A DNA stretch of 64,000 nt from Erysipelothrix sp. HDW6C (GTDB lineage: Bacteria; Bacillota_I; Bacilli_A; Erysipelotrichales; Erysipelotrichaceae), in the NCBI RefSeq assembly GCF_011299615.1, contig NZ_CP049861.1, forward strand, positions 992,001-1,056,000. The letters run 5' to 3'. Under the pieces are notes generated by a model that worked only from the letters and a program-made list of their open reading frames with translations, searched no databases and was not told the origin of the DNA. This document shows, piece by piece, positions 8,489 through 17,217 of the stretch; position 1 is the first letter of the stretch, and each line of letters begins with the position of its first letter. The position numbers and the translations under genes are program-made.

Positions 8489-9241
8489 TTAGTCGTTGTC
8501 CATGCCGTTTTTCTTGTATGCATAAAGTAATAATCCGATTGCGACTATCATCCAAACTGCCATGACAACGATATTCATTATTCCGATGCCATTTTCAGGA
8601 GTAAAGAGTGAATTGTTAATGACGTTAATCAATGCGCCAGTATATGTGAATCCTGAAATTGATTCAAGTGCTGGAAGAATACTTCCAAACATGGGAATCA
8701 TCATGAAGACGAGCATAAATGGTGTTGAAAGCATCGATGCAGACATTTGATCTTTTGCCATCAATCCAACCATGGCTCCCATAAGTAAGGAAACAATGCT
8801 CGCAATTGTTGTAACAATAAGATATAAAATCCAATTAATGCCAATCAATCCACTGAATGGAACAATAACGATATTTACAACAATCATAATAAGCAAGCAA
8901 GGCAGTAAACTGCCCATAAAGAAATCGGCTCCATTAACAGAAGATGTCATTAACACACGTAACGTGTGTTTTTCTTTTTCCTCAGCCAAAGGCAGGCTGG
9001 ATGCCATGATTCCTGTCATCACAACGTTTGCGAGTAATCCGTATGTTAATGCATTCATGCTTAAGTGATTTATTTGATCTTGAGTTAAAACTTCACCACT
9101 CGTTGCTTGGCCCATGATGAATTTCATCATGAATACAAACCCGATAGCCATGATTGGTGCAACCATGATTGTTGAATTCTTTAATATACTATTAATTTTA
9201 AATCGAAAGAGTGCGCTTGTTTTTCGTAGTGAGAGTCTCAT
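8489..9241 (-). CDS. ABC-2 type transporter permease
   Basis: A 250-residue membrane protein with about six hydrophobic segments (for example IMVAPIMAIGFVFMMKFIM, LANVVMTGIMASSLPLAEEKE, MIVVNIVIVPFSGLIGINWILYLI). The AEEKEKHTLRVL segment after the second span is a common ABC-2 permease feature. It overlaps the upstream ATPase gene by 4 bases (ATGA), so the two form an exporter. Substrate is unknown; antibiotics, lipids or peptides are usual for this class. Confidence 0.85.
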   Translation of the reverse strand: MRLSLRKTSALFRFKINSILKNSTIMVAPIMAIGFVFMMKFIMGQATSGEVLTQDQINHLSMNALTYGLLANVVMTGIMASSLPLAEEKEKHTLRVLMTSSVNGADFFMGSLLPCLLIMIVVNIVIVPFSGLIGINWILYLIVTTIASIVSLLMGAMVGLMAKDQMSASMLSTPFMLVFMMIPMFGSILPALESISGFTYTGALINVINNSLFTPENGIGIMNIVVMAVWMIVAIGLLLYAYKKNGMDND

Positions 9242-10083
9242 TGTAGTTCACTTCCTGTCAGTTTTAAGAATACAGTTTCCAATGTCGGTTCTGAAGAGTG
9301 GATTTTATCAATTTTACCATCAATGATTAGTTGTGATAAATCCAAAAGATCTTGGTCAGAACTTGTAAAGATTTGCTTTGTTTTATCTGTAAGTTGAACG
9401 TTAAATTGCTTATCGGTATTGTGTTTCAAGCAAACATCACTTGGGTTTCCAAACTCAACGATATTCCCTTTATATAATAAGGCAACATTGTCACACAGTT
9501 TTGTTGCTTCTTCCATGTTGTGTGTTGTTAAGAAAATCGCTGTTCCATTTGCTTTAAGCTCAAGTAAGAGTCGGTGAATTTCAAGTGTGGTTGAAGGATC
9601 CAACCCACTGGTTGGTTCGTCCAAGAATAATAATTTTGGTTGGTGCAAAATTGCGCGTGCCAAAACAAGACGTTGTGCCATCCCTTTCGATAGTTTACCA
9701 GCAGGTTTTTTACGATGATCATTGAGTCCAACGCGGACGAGTAATTCATCAATCCGTGCTTTATCAATATTGAGAATATCAGCGAAAAGTCGCATATTCT
9801 CATAAACAGATACTTTCTCATAAACGCCACTGTTGTCGGTAACAATACCAATTTGACTGTAGATTGATTCGTTTATTTCATGGGTATCTATTCCCAGTAT
9901 TTTTGCGGATCCACTCGATTGATTGAGTTGTCCAGTCAGGATTTTAATCGTTGTTGTTTTTCCCGCCCCCGATGGTCCGAGAAATCCGAGAATCTCTCCA
10001 CTCTGTAAGGTGATGTTTACGTCATTCAATGCAACTTGTTGCCCAAACGACTTGGATATATTTTTCAGTTCAATCATTTCCAT
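9238..10083 (-). CDS. ABC transporter ATP-binding protein
   Basis: The 281-residue ATPase has Walker A GPSGAGKTTTIK (near residue 37), signature LSKGMAQRLVLARAIL, Walker B LLFLDEPTSGLD and H-loop TTHNMEEA. The tail of about 70 residues after the core is common in CcmA/NatA-like exporters. The SD AAGGGAG sits 9 bases before the ATG at 10083. It partners with the permease immediately downstream. Confidence 0.92.
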   Translation of the reverse strand: MEMIELKNISKSFGQQVALNDVNITLQSGEILGFLGPSGAGKTTTIKILTGQLNQSSGSAKILGIDTHEINESIYSQIGIVTDNSGVYEKVSVYENMRLFADILNIDKARIDELLVRVGLNDHRKKPAGKLSKGMAQRLVLARAILHQPKLLFLDEPTSGLDPSTTLEIHRLLLELKANGTAIFLTTHNMEEATKLCDNVALLYKGNIVEFGNPSDVCLKHNTDKQFNVQLTDKTKQIFTSSDQDLLDLSQLIIDGKIDKIHSSEPTLETVFLKLTGSELQ

Positions 10084-10177
10084 ATGTCATGTCTCCCTTG
10101 TGTTGAGTGTATCGTATCATTAGTACGCCCAATAATTCAAATGATTTCCCCATTGACCTCTCACATGTCCCAAAGTG

Positions 10178-10211
10178 TAAAAAACCATCACGTTGGTAGG
10201 CGTGATGGTTT
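10178..10211 (-). terminator. Intrinsic terminator of the met-type ABC operon
   Basis: AAACCATCACG and CGTGATGGTTT (about 10182-10192 and 10201-10211) form a strong stem; on the minus strand TTTTTTACAC follows. Confidence 0.9.
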
Positions 10212-10219
10212 GGTTTCCA

Positions 10220-11011
10220 TTAGAATGAAGGAACAAGTGTTGCCTTATTTGTTTCATTGCTCAAGAAATCTCTAACTTCCTGGCTGGTCATGGCTTCTTT
10301 TAACTTTTGAATTTTCACATCATCCTTATTGTCTTCACGGGCAACAAGTGAGATTGCATAATATGTTGAGTCCATGTCCTCAAGAATCAGTGCGTCTTTA
10401 AGTGGTGTTAATCCTATTTTTCCAATGTATGTTGGATAGTTGAAGACAAGATCAACCTCAGGATAGACTTGAGTTAATGTCAGAAGATCTACTTCTTGGA
10501 AAGTATAGGTTGTATCTTCCACATCTTTAAGTGTCGCATTGTTCGTAACACCATTTTTAAGTTTAATTAGACCTGCATCACTGAGTATCATCAGAGCGCG
10601 CGCTTGATTTACTTGGTCATTTGGAATTGCAATTGTTGCGTCAGCGGGTAGGTCTTTGATATCATCAACAGTACTCGAATAAAATCCAACAATCGCATTA
10701 TAAATGGGTTGAATTCCAACTAAGGTTCCATTATTTGTCTCGTTAAACATTTCCATGAATGGAACATGTTGGAAGAAGTTAGCGTCAATTTCTTTGTTAT
10801 TGAGTGCAATATTTGCTGCTGCATTGTCAGAAACAGTTACAAGCTCAAGTGTGTAGCCATCTTTTGCGAGCACTTCTTTCGCAATTTCTAATACGGTTGT
10901 CATCGGTTCAGTATGTGACGATACACGAATAACCGTGTCATCGCTCGCTTTAGAACCGCATGCTGTTACCAATAATAAGAGTAAAGTAATCATAAATCCT
11001 TTTTTAATCAT
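10220..11011 (-). CDS. metQ: MetQ/NlpA-family substrate-binding lipoprotein
   Basis: The 263-residue product starts with a lipoprotein signal (MIKKGFMITLLLLLVTAC; lipobox LVTAC, Cys18). It has NLPA-family features: KDGYTLELVTVSDNAAANIALNNKEIDANFFQHVPFME near 52-87 and TIAIPNDQVNQARAL near 130-144. The family binds methionine or related amino acids outside the cell and delivers them to MetI. It is the last gene of a metN-metI-metQ operon. No SAM-responsive riboswitch is seen upstream of the operon and the ATPase lacks the methionine-sensing domain, so the substrate is not certain. Confidence 0.88.
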   Translation of the reverse strand: MIKKGFMITLLLLLVTACGSKASDDTVIRVSSHTEPMTTVLEIAKEVLAKDGYTLELVTVSDNAAANIALNNKEIDANFFQHVPFMEMFNETNNGTLVGIQPIYNAIVGFYSSTVDDIKDLPADATIAIPNDQVNQARALMILSDAGLIKLKNGVTNNATLKDVEDTTYTFQEVDLLTLTQVYPEVDLVFNYPTYIGKIGLTPLKDALILEDMDSTYYAISLVAREDNKDDVKIQKLKEAMTSQEVRDFLSNETNKATLVPSF

Positions 11012-11024
11012 GAATCATATCTCC

Positions 11025-11687
11025 TTAGCGTTTGTTTAAACGATGTCCAATTTGCGTACCGGCAAACTGAATTATTTGCACCAATAATACCATAATAATA
11101 ACTGTTGCATACATAAGAACATAATCAAAGCGTTGGTAACCATAACGCATCGCAAAGTCACCAATACCACCACCACCCACAACTCCCATAACCGTAGAGT
11201 ATGAGATGAAACTGATGATTGAAGAGGTGAGTCCAAGTATTAAACCTGAACGTGCTTCTACATACAGAAACTGTAAAACAAGTTGCTTGGTTGTTGCGCC
11301 CATTGAAAGTGCCGTATCGGTTATCTCATCGGGAACCTCAAGAAGCGATTGTTCCACAAACCGCGCAAATATTGCGATTGCAACAAAAGATAGTGGAATC
11401 GAAGCGGCCAGTGTTCCGATAGATTTGCCAATGAGCATTCGTGTGACAGGAATCATCGCAACAACGAATATTAAGAAGGGAAACGACCGGACAACATTTA
11501 CATAAATATTTCCCAGTGTATTGATCAAACGGTGTTCACGAACACCCCCACTGCGGGTAAGATAGATGAGTGTTCCCAGTGGTAACCCAATAAGGATGGC
11601 GCTTAGCGTTGAGACACCGATAAGGAATCCTGTTTCCAAAAGTGCCTTCACAATCTCAGCTTGGTATTGCATGATGTGAGATATCAT
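11025..11687 (-). CDS. metI: MetI-type amino-acid ABC transporter permease
   Basis: At 220 residues, with five or six membrane spans, it matches MetI: FLIGVSTLSAILIGLPLGTLIYLT near the N-terminus, VVRSFPFLIFVVAMIPVTRM, and the EAA coupling segment EVPDEITDTALSMGATTKQLVLQFLYVEARSGLILG. The start overlaps the end of the ATPase gene by 4 bases and the lipoprotein gene follows after 13 bases. Confidence 0.93.
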   Translation of the reverse strand: MISHIMQYQAEIVKALLETGFLIGVSTLSAILIGLPLGTLIYLTRSGGVREHRLINTLGNIYVNVVRSFPFLIFVVAMIPVTRMLIGKSIGTLAASIPLSFVAIAIFARFVEQSLLEVPDEITDTALSMGATTKQLVLQFLYVEARSGLILGLTSSIISFISYSTVMGVVGGGGIGDFAMRYGYQRFDYVLMYATVIIMVLLVQIIQFAGTQIGHRLNKR

Positions 11688-12421
11688 TGGGTAAGAACCT
11701 CCACTGCGTGATCGATATAGCGTTGTTGTTTGCTGATTGCGTGTGGTTTTACATCAATCACATCAATCAATTTTCCCTGCTCAAGCAAGGCTGCGCGCTT
11801 ACATACAGCCTTTGCAAGTGGTAGTGCATGAGTCACAATAATAATTGTGGTATTGAATGTAGAATTGATGGACTCCAGTACACGAAGAATATCATGTGTC
11901 GTACTTTGATCCAATGCAGATGTTGGTTCATCACAAATCAGTATCTTTGGTTTTGTGATGATTGCACGCGCAATCGCAACGCGTTGTTTTTCACCACCGG
12001 ACAACTGTCGTGGGTAATGAGATGCTTTATCATTAAGACCAACAAAGGCAAGCGCATCATCTACGGCCTGACTATCAAATTGATTGCGTAGTCGTAGGGG
12101 AAGTGCAACGTTATCATAAACTGTGCGATTGGCAAGCAGATTGTAATTTTGAAAGATGACGGCAATATCGTGGCGCATCTTTTGCAATTCACGTGCTGAT
12201 AGTGATTTTACATCAACTCCATCAACAAGAATCGTGCCAGAGTCTTGTTGCTCAAGTTGATTCACCATTCGTAGCAATGTAGATTTCCCAGCACCACTTT
12301 CTCCAATGATTCCAAAAATCTCGCCGGTGCGAATTTCGAGGTTAAGAGAATCAATGGCTGTAAAGGTTGGTGTGTATTTTTTGCTGACATTTTTAAATTG
12401 TATAATATTAAAACCTCCCAT
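11684..12421 (-). CDS. metN: MetN-type ABC ATPase lacking the NIL domain; start codon possibly ATT at 12406
   Basis: The ATPase core is complete: Walker A GESGAGKSTLLR, signature LSGGEKQRVAIARAI, Walker B ILICDEPTSALD and H-loop VTHALPLA. The protein is only about 240 residues and stops after the core, while classical MetN (about 340) has a C-terminal NIL domain for methionine feedback; that domain is absent. The start is unclear. The frame opens at GTG 12463 without an SD. TATAAT at 12440-12435 would start transcription downstream of 12463 and 12436. The ATG at 12421 lacks a good SD, whereas GGGAGG overlaps that ATG and sits 7 bases before an ATT (12406-12404) that would give MIQFKNVSKKY, the usual MetN N-terminus. 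Confidence 0.85.
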   Translation of the reverse strand: MGGFNIIQFKNVSKKYTPTFTAIDSLNLEIRTGEIFGIIGESGAGKSTLLRMVNQLEQQDSGTILVDGVDVKSLSARELQKMRHDIAVIFQNYNLLANRTVYDNVALPLRLRNQFDSQAVDDALAFVGLNDKASHYPRQLSGGEKQRVAIARAIITKPKILICDEPTSALDQSTTHDILRVLESINSTFNTTIIIVTHALPLAKAVCKRAALLEQGKLIDVIDVKPHAISKQQRYIDHAVEVLTQ

Positions 12422-12434
12422 CTTACCCGCACTC

Positions 12435-12440
12435 ATTATA
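12435..12440 (-). promoter_or_regulatory. Candidate -10 box of the metNIQ operon
   Basis: TATAAT reads on the minus strand at 12440-12435. The -35 region is poor (GTGCAT at 12463-12458). If used, the transcript begins near 12428, inside the longest open frame, which restricts the possible metN start codons. Confidence 0.45.
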
Positions 12441-12617
12441 TGTTGTTCTGAACATCGATGCACGTAAAAGACAGCGTTTTCAGAGAATTAAACGGAACTT
12501 TTTTGTGAGTGCGTTGGCATGCAATAAATGTTTATCAAAACCCCGCTTTTGGTCATGTCACTAATAAAAGTTTATTGAATCATGCTATACTTTTGCTGAA
12601 GACGAGGAGGAATCATA

Positions 12618-13025
12618 ATGAGCGTATTATATAAAACAGTTGCAGTCAACGAAACTAAAACTCCCAATGAAACACGCATTGAAAACGAGTGGAAGATTAA
12701 AGTTGGATCACCAAGTAAGGGTGAAGAAGGTGCTAATCCAGAACAATTTATGGGGATGGCTTGGGCAACATGCCTAAACTTAACCATTCAAGCATTGATG
12801 AAAGCCCGTGGTTGGGAGAATCAAAGCCGTGTTCGCGTTGAGGTTGAATTGCACCCCGAGACGGAGACGAAAGGTTTGTACTTTGCACTGACTGCTTTTG
12901 TTGCAGTTGAAGGATTGGAAGACGAGAAAGTGACACAACTTGCTGAGCAAGCCCATAAGCGCTGCCCTGTTTCCAAATTGATTTCAGCCAACGAATATAT
13001 TGATGTTCAAACAGAAGCGTACTAA
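12618..13025 (+). CDS. OsmC/Ohr family protein
   Basis: The 135-residue protein has the OsmC layout: a Lys/Gly-rich strand region, GANPEQFMGMAWATCLNLTIQAL with the first active-site-like Cys (near 54), and AHKRCPVSKLISAN with the second Cys (near 115). Such proteins reduce organic or fatty-acid hydroperoxides with the Cys pair. An SD GAGGAGG and a possible extended -10 (TGcTATACT, 12585-12593) precede it. It stands alone, divergent from metNIQ. Whether it is Ohr- or OsmC-type is undecided. Confidence 0.83.
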   Translation: MSVLYKTVAVNETKTPNETRIENEWKIKVGSPSKGEEGANPEQFMGMAWATCLNLTIQALMKARGWENQSRVRVEVELHPETETKGLYFALTAFVAVEGLEDEKVTQLAEQAHKRCPVSKLISANEYIDVQTEAY

Positions 13026-13043
13026 TCGTTTCTGTTTTTTTTT
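13009..13043 (+). terminator. Intrinsic terminator overlapping the osmC-like stop
   Basis: AAACAGAAGCG (13009-13019) pairs with CGTTTCTGTTT (13027-13037) with one G-T pair, followed by a T run. The 5' arm is coding sequence. Confidence 0.8.
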
Positions 13044-13117
13044 TACGACTATCACATTAAATTCAGTATCTTGTACCAAATGTCATGATATAATTATCGC
13101 ATTAACCGAGGTGGAAA

Positions 13118-13966
13118 ATGATAAAACTTGAAAATGAACATTTACTGGTAACAATTGCCGAACACGGTGCAGAAATTGTATCGGTCTATAATAAGGTTAC
13201 AAAGAAAGAGATGATGTGGAGTGGTGATACGAAATACTGGGGACGCGTTTCTCCAGTGTTATTTCCGATTGTTGGGCGTGTCATTAATGGTTCATATCGT
13301 ATCGATGATACGTCCTATCAACTGAGTCAACATGGATTCTTACGTGACCAAGATTTTACTGTCAAAACACACGATGCAACACATGCAGTGCTTCGATTTG
13401 AAAGTCAGGGACAACTCAAAGATAAGTATCCATTTGAGCATGCCGTTGAAATAGAGTATAGACTCGATGCCGACACAATTCACATTGGTTGGCATGTATT
13501 CAATCTTGATACGCAGGAAATGTATTATTCAATCGGGGCGCATCCAGCATTTGCGCTCACGCCCGATGACAATTACGAATTCCGATTTAAGACACGTGGA
13601 CCCGTTGATGAGATTACATTAAAGGGTGGTCATGTCGACCAACAAGTTCCAATTGAAGTTGAGCCAATTCCAGTTGAATTTGAACGTTTCTCCAATGATG
13701 CGCTAATCTATACAAATGTTGATGCTGTAGATTTGGTGAACCTAAAAACTGGTGAAACTGTGCGTGCTGAATTTGCTGGTTTTGACTATGTTGGACTATG
13801 GACCCCGGTTGTAGATGGAGAGCTTGCACCGTTTATCTGCATTGAACCATGGTTGGGCATTACAGATCGCTTTGATGCAACGGGTGACTTTAAAGAGAAA
13901 CTCGCAATTAAAACCTTAGAAAGAGGCGCGGATATTACGCATCGCTATTCGCTACGATTTATATGA
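13118..13966 (+). CDS. Aldose 1-epimerase family protein (LacX-like)
   Basis: A 282-residue galactose-mutarotase-fold protein: N-terminal IKLENEHLLVTIAEHGAEIVSVYNKVTKKEMMW, SQHGFLRDQDF with the conserved His, and SIGAHPAFALTPDDNYEF with the second His. The C-terminal FICIEPWLGITDR supplies the likely catalytic Glu. These proteins interconvert anomers of sugars or sugar phosphates in the cytoplasm. An extended -10 (TGaTATAAT, 13086-13094) precedes it. The stop overlaps the start of the next gene by 4 bases. Confidence 0.88.
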   Translation: MIKLENEHLLVTIAEHGAEIVSVYNKVTKKEMMWSGDTKYWGRVSPVLFPIVGRVINGSYRIDDTSYQLSQHGFLRDQDFTVKTHDATHAVLRFESQGQLKDKYPFEHAVEIEYRLDADTIHIGWHVFNLDTQEMYYSIGAHPAFALTPDDNYEFRFKTRGPVDEITLKGGHVDQQVPIEVEPIPVEFERFSNDALIYTNVDAVDLVNLKTGETVRAEFAGFDYVGLWTPVVDGELAPFICIEPWLGITDRFDATGDFKEKLAIKTLERGADITHRYSLRFI

Positions 13967-14358
13967 AACAGAAATTTTTAAACTTTATGCGAGGACGCTA
14001 TGGTGCTGATAAGCTCAATCAACATTTGCTCTATCTAACCGTTATCCTTGCTCTCATTTCCATGATTACCAAGATTAGTTGGTTATCCTTAGTATGGTTG
14101 CCAATTATGATTGTTGTATATTTCCGAATGTTCTCAAAGAATATTACAAAACGTTATGAAGAGAATCAAGCATATCTCTATATATGGAACAAACTAAAGG
14201 GGAAAGTTCGCAAAATAACAACCCGTATTAAAGACTTCCCAAAGTACAAATATTTGAAATGCTCAGAGTGCGGTACTCAATTACGCGTTCCGCGTCGCAA
14301 AGGAAAGATTAGTGTGACGTGTCCGAAATGTCGTCACAAATTCGACGCAAAATCATAA
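13963..14358 (+). CDS. Small membrane protein with C-terminal zinc ribbon, function unknown
   Basis: The 131-residue product has two adjacent membrane spans (about 22-55, LLYLTVILALISMITKISWLSLVWLPIMIVVYF), a very basic middle (KLKGKVRKITTRIKDFPKYKYLK) and a zinc ribbon of two CxxC pairs (CSECGTQL near 100 and CPKCRHKF near 121). It has no SD of its own and starts inside the stop of the epimerase gene, so translation is coupled. Similar two-span/zinc-ribbon proteins of unknown role are common in Firmicutes. I cannot assign a function. Confidence 0.75.
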   Translation: MKQKFLNFMRGRYGADKLNQHLLYLTVILALISMITKISWLSLVWLPIMIVVYFRMFSKNITKRYEENQAYLYIWNKLKGKVRKITTRIKDFPKYKYLKCSECGTQLRVPRRKGKISVTCPKCRHKFDAKS

Positions 14359-14369
14359 AGTTGTAGAAT

Positions 14370-14387
14370 TTGTTAATTATTTCACAA
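14370..14387. promoter_or_regulatory. Rex-like operator, site 1
   Basis: TTGTTAATTATTTCACAA matches the Rex consensus TTGTGAANNNNTTCACAA at 13 of 14 fixed positions. It lies about 90 bases upstream of the predicted adhE promoter, before the terminator of the preceding operon. Confidence 0.55.
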
Positions 14388-14390
14388 TGA

Positions 14391-14420
14391 AAACGCTTCA
14401 CTGGAAGTGTTTTTTTTATT
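14391..14420 (+). terminator. Intrinsic terminator before adhE
   Basis: AAACGCTTC and GAAGTGTTT (14391-14399, 14404-14412) form a stem with an ACTG loop followed by TTTTTTATT. Confidence 0.85.
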
Positions 14421-14455
14421 TTCGCATAATTTGTTCGGTTTCGCAGGAAAATTGT

Positions 14456-14484
14456 TTGGAACGATGGGGAATCCAATGTACACT
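14456..14484 (+). promoter_or_regulatory. Predicted adhE promoter
   Basis: TTGGAA (14456-14461), a 17-base spacer and TACACT (14479-14484) precede the gene, putting the transcript start near 14491. Confidence 0.55.
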
Positions 14485-14488
14485 AAGT

Positions 14489-14506
14489 ATGTGAAAGAAA
14501 TAACAA
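14489..14506. promoter_or_regulatory. Rex-like operator, site 2, over the adhE transcript start
   Basis: On the minus strand the 18 bases read TTGTTATTTCTTTCACAT, matching the Rex consensus at 11 of 14 fixed positions. The position just after the -10 box is the usual one for NADH-relieved repression. Confidence 0.4.
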
Positions 14507-14516
14507 GGAGGAAGTT

Positions 14517-17147
14517 ATGACAGACAAAAAGACTGTAATTGACAATGAAGTAAACACACTCGTTGCCAATGGACAAAAAGCATTAAAAGAATTCTTAGAA
14601 CTTAATCAAGAACAAGTTGACTACATTGTTGCGAAGGCAGCAGTTGCTGGTGTGGACAAACATGGTATTCTTGCCCAACTTGCTGTTGAAGAAACAGGAC
14701 GTGGTGTCTTTGAAGATAAAGCAACTAAAAATATGTTTGCATGTGAGCATGTCATCAACCATATGAGAAACTTAAAAACTGTTGGTATCATCTCGGAAGA
14801 TGATGTTACAGGAATTACACAAATCGCCGATCCTGTAGGTGTTATTTGTGGGATTACCCCAGTTACAAACCCTACATCAACCGCAATGTTTAAAGCGTTG
14901 ATATCATTGAAAACACGGAACCCAATTATCTTTTCATTCCACCCTTCAGCACAACGTTGTAGTGTGGCTGCAGCGAAGGTAATTCGTGATGCTGCGATTG
15001 CAGCAGGTGCACCTGAAAATTGTATTCAATGGATTGAGCGTGGTTCAAAAGAGAAAACAGATCAGTTGATGAATCATGAAGGTGTGGCAACAATTCTTGC
15101 TACTGGTGGTAACGCAATGGTTCGTGCCGCATACTCTTGTGGTAAACCAGCCTTAGGTGTTGGTGCTGGAAACGTGCCTGCCTATATTGAGAAAACAGCA
15201 GATGTTGCTCAAGCTGTGAATGATATTGCCCTATCAAAATCATTTGATAATGGTATGATTTGTGCATCAGAACAAGCAGTTATCATTGATAAGGAAATTT
15301 ATGATGATGCCGTTGAAAAGTTTAAAAACTATGGTGTCTATTTCATCAATGCCGCTGAAAAGAAAAAAGTTGAAACATTCATGTTCGGTGTTGCGTCGAC
15401 AGATAAAAACTATGCCGATGCCGTATTGAATCCAACAGTTGTTGGTAAAGATGCAACGTGGATTGCAGAACAAGCAGGAATTAAAGTACCTGCAAACACT
15501 GTTATCATTGCTGCAGAATGTAAAGAAGTTGGTCCTAAAGAAGTCTTAACCCGTGAGAAACTCTCACCTGTCCTTGCAATTCTAAAATCTAAAGATACTG
15601 CTGAAGGGATCGCATTATCCCGTCAAATGGTTGAATTTAATGGAATGGGTCACTCAGCAGCGATCCATACAAAATCAAAAGAAATCTCAGAACAATTCGG
15701 TGAAGCCATCCCAGCAATCCGTATTATCTGGAATGCACCATCAACATTTGGTGGAATTGGAAATGTTTATAATGACTTTATTCCATCATTAACGCTTGGT
15801 TGTGGATCATACGGTCACAACTCAGTGGGTGATAATGTAGGAGCTATCAATTTATTAAATATCAAAAAGATTGGGAGACGTAACAATAATATGCAATGGT
15901 TCAAAGTACCAGAGAAAATCTATTTCGAACGCAACTCAATTCGTTACTTGTCAGAAATGCGTGATGTTGAACGCGTCTTCGTCGTAACCGATAAATCGAT
16001 GGTAGATCTTGGATTCTACAATCTAATCGTTGAACAACTCAACAACCGCGCAAACAATGTTGTTATTCAATTGTTCGCAGATGTCGAACCGGATCCATCA
16101 ATTGAGACCGTCAAGAAAGGTTTCGAAATGATGCAAGCCTTCCAACCCGATACAATTATTGCTTTGGGTGGGGGTTCACCAATGGATGCAGCCAAGGGTA
16201 TGTGGATTTTCTACGAACACCCAGAAGTTGACTTCAATGACTTGAAGCAAAAATTTATCGATATTCGTAAACGTGCCTTTAAGTATCCAGACTTGGGTGT
16301 GAAAGCACAGATGGTATGTATCCCAACAACATCAGGAACAGGAAGTGAAGTAACACCATTTGCTGTTATCACTGACAAGCAAGCGAATAAGAAGTACCCA
16401 CTTGCTGACTACTCAATGGTTCCAAATGTTGCAATCGTTGACCCAATCTTTACACAAAACTTGCCAGCATCTGTAACTGCAGATACAGGGCTTGATGTGT
16501 TAACACATGCAACCGAAGCGTATGTTTCAAACTTTGCAAACGACTATACAGATGGACTTTGCATCCAAGCAATTAAACTTGTATATCAATATCTTGAGCG
16601 CTGTGTTAAAGACGGAAGTAATGATCTTGAAGCACGTGAAAAAATGCATAATGCCTCAACAATGGCCGGAATGGCATTCGGTAATGCATTCTTAGGAATG
16701 AACCACTCGTTGGCTCATAAAATTGGTGGACGCTGGCATGTTCCCCATGGACGTATCAATGCAATCTTGATGCCATATGTTATCCGATATAATGGAACAC
16801 ATCCAGAAAAACCATCATTGTGGCCAAAGTATAATGTATACCGTGCTCACGAACGCTACGCTGAAATTGCACGAATCTTAGGATTAAAAGCCGATACAGT
16901 TGAACAAGGTGTAGAAAGCTATGCCCAAGCATGCCACGATCTTGCAGTACGCTGTGGTATTGATATGAGCTTCAAAGCGCAAGGAATTGCAGAAAAAGAC
17001 TTCTTACAACATGAAGAAGAAGTTGCTTACCTTGCTTATGAGGATCAATGTTCACCATGTAACCCACGTTTACCTTTAGTAAAAGATATGCGTGCAATCC
17101 TTAAAGCATCATACTATGGTGAAAAATACGATCCAAAACGTGTTTAA
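14517..17147 (+). CDS. adhE: Bifunctional acetaldehyde-CoA/alcohol dehydrogenase
   Basis: The 876-residue protein has an N-terminal CoA-acylating aldehyde dehydrogenase (about 1-440; catalytic Cys in [12 protein letters not shown] near 245) and a C-terminal iron-dependent alcohol dehydrogenase (about 455-870). The latter has [13 protein letters not shown] for [33 protein letters not shown], and [20 protein letters not shown] for the metal histidines. It reduces acetyl-CoA to ethanol with two NADH, the main electron sink of mixed-acid fermentation, and forms spirosomes in other bacteria. Start is supported by AAGGAGG 6 bases upstream. Two Rex-like sites suggest control by the NADH/NAD ratio. 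It is monocistronic. Confidence 0.97.
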   Translation: MTDKKTVIDNEVNTLVANGQKALKEFLELNQEQVDYIVAKAAVAGVDKHGILAQLAVEETGRGVFEDKATKNMFACEHVINHMRNLKTVGIISEDDVTGITQIADPVGVICGITPVTNPTSTAMFKALISLKTRNPIIFSFHPSAQRCSVAAAKVIRDAAIAAGAPENCIQWIERGSKEKTDQLMNHEGVATILATGGNAMVRAAYSCGKPALGVGAGNVPAYIEKTADVAQAVNDIALSKSFDNGMICASEQAVIIDKEIYDDAVEKFKNYGVYFINAAEKKKVETFMFGVASTDKNYADAVLNPTVVGKDATWIAEQAGIKVPANTVIIAAECKEVGPKEVLTREKLSPVLAILKSKDTAEGIALSRQMVEFNGMGHSAAIHTKSKEISEQFGEAIPAIRIIWNAPSTFGGIGNVYNDFIPSLTLGCGSYGHNSVGDNVGAINLLNIKKIGRRNNNMQWFKVPEKIYFERNSIRYLSEMRDVERVFVVTDKSMVDLGFYNLIVEQLNNRANNVVIQLFADVEPDPSIETVKKGFEMMQAFQPDTIIALGGGSPMDAAKGMWIFYEHPEVDFNDLKQKFIDIRKRAFKYPDLGVKAQMVCIPTTSGTGSEVTPFAVITDKQANKKYPLADYSMVPNVAIVDPIFTQNLPASVTADTGLDVLTHATEAYVSNFANDYTDGLCIQAIKLVYQYLERCVKDGSNDLEAREKMHNASTMAGMAFGNAFLGMNHSLAHKIGGRWHVPHGRINAILMPYVIRYNGTHPEKPSLWPKYNVYRAHERYAEIARILGLKADTVEQGVESYAQACHDLAVRCGIDMSFKAQGIAEKDFLQHEEEVAYLAYEDQCSPCNPRLPLVKDMRAILKASYYGEKYDPKRV

Positions 17148-17152
17148 TCAAG

Positions 17153-17176
17153 AGAACTCTTCGGAGTTCTTTTTTC
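17153..17176 (+). terminator. Intrinsic terminator after adhE
   Basis: AGAACTC and GAGTTCT (17153-17159, 17164-17170) enclose a TTCG tetraloop and are followed by TTTTTT. Confidence 0.93.
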
Positions 17177-17217
17177 TATAAAAATGCTATAATCTTTGTA
17201 AGAAAAGAGGAATACCT

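Noticed and set aside
12464-12617. Possible SAM (S-box) or T-box leader before metNIQ
   Set aside because: The region shows neither the S-box core nor the T-box AGGGTGG element, and the likely transcript starts inside the open frame.
14388-14403. cre-like ATGAAAACGCTTCACT before adhE
   Set aside because: It matches only the left half of the consensus and is explained by the terminator stem.
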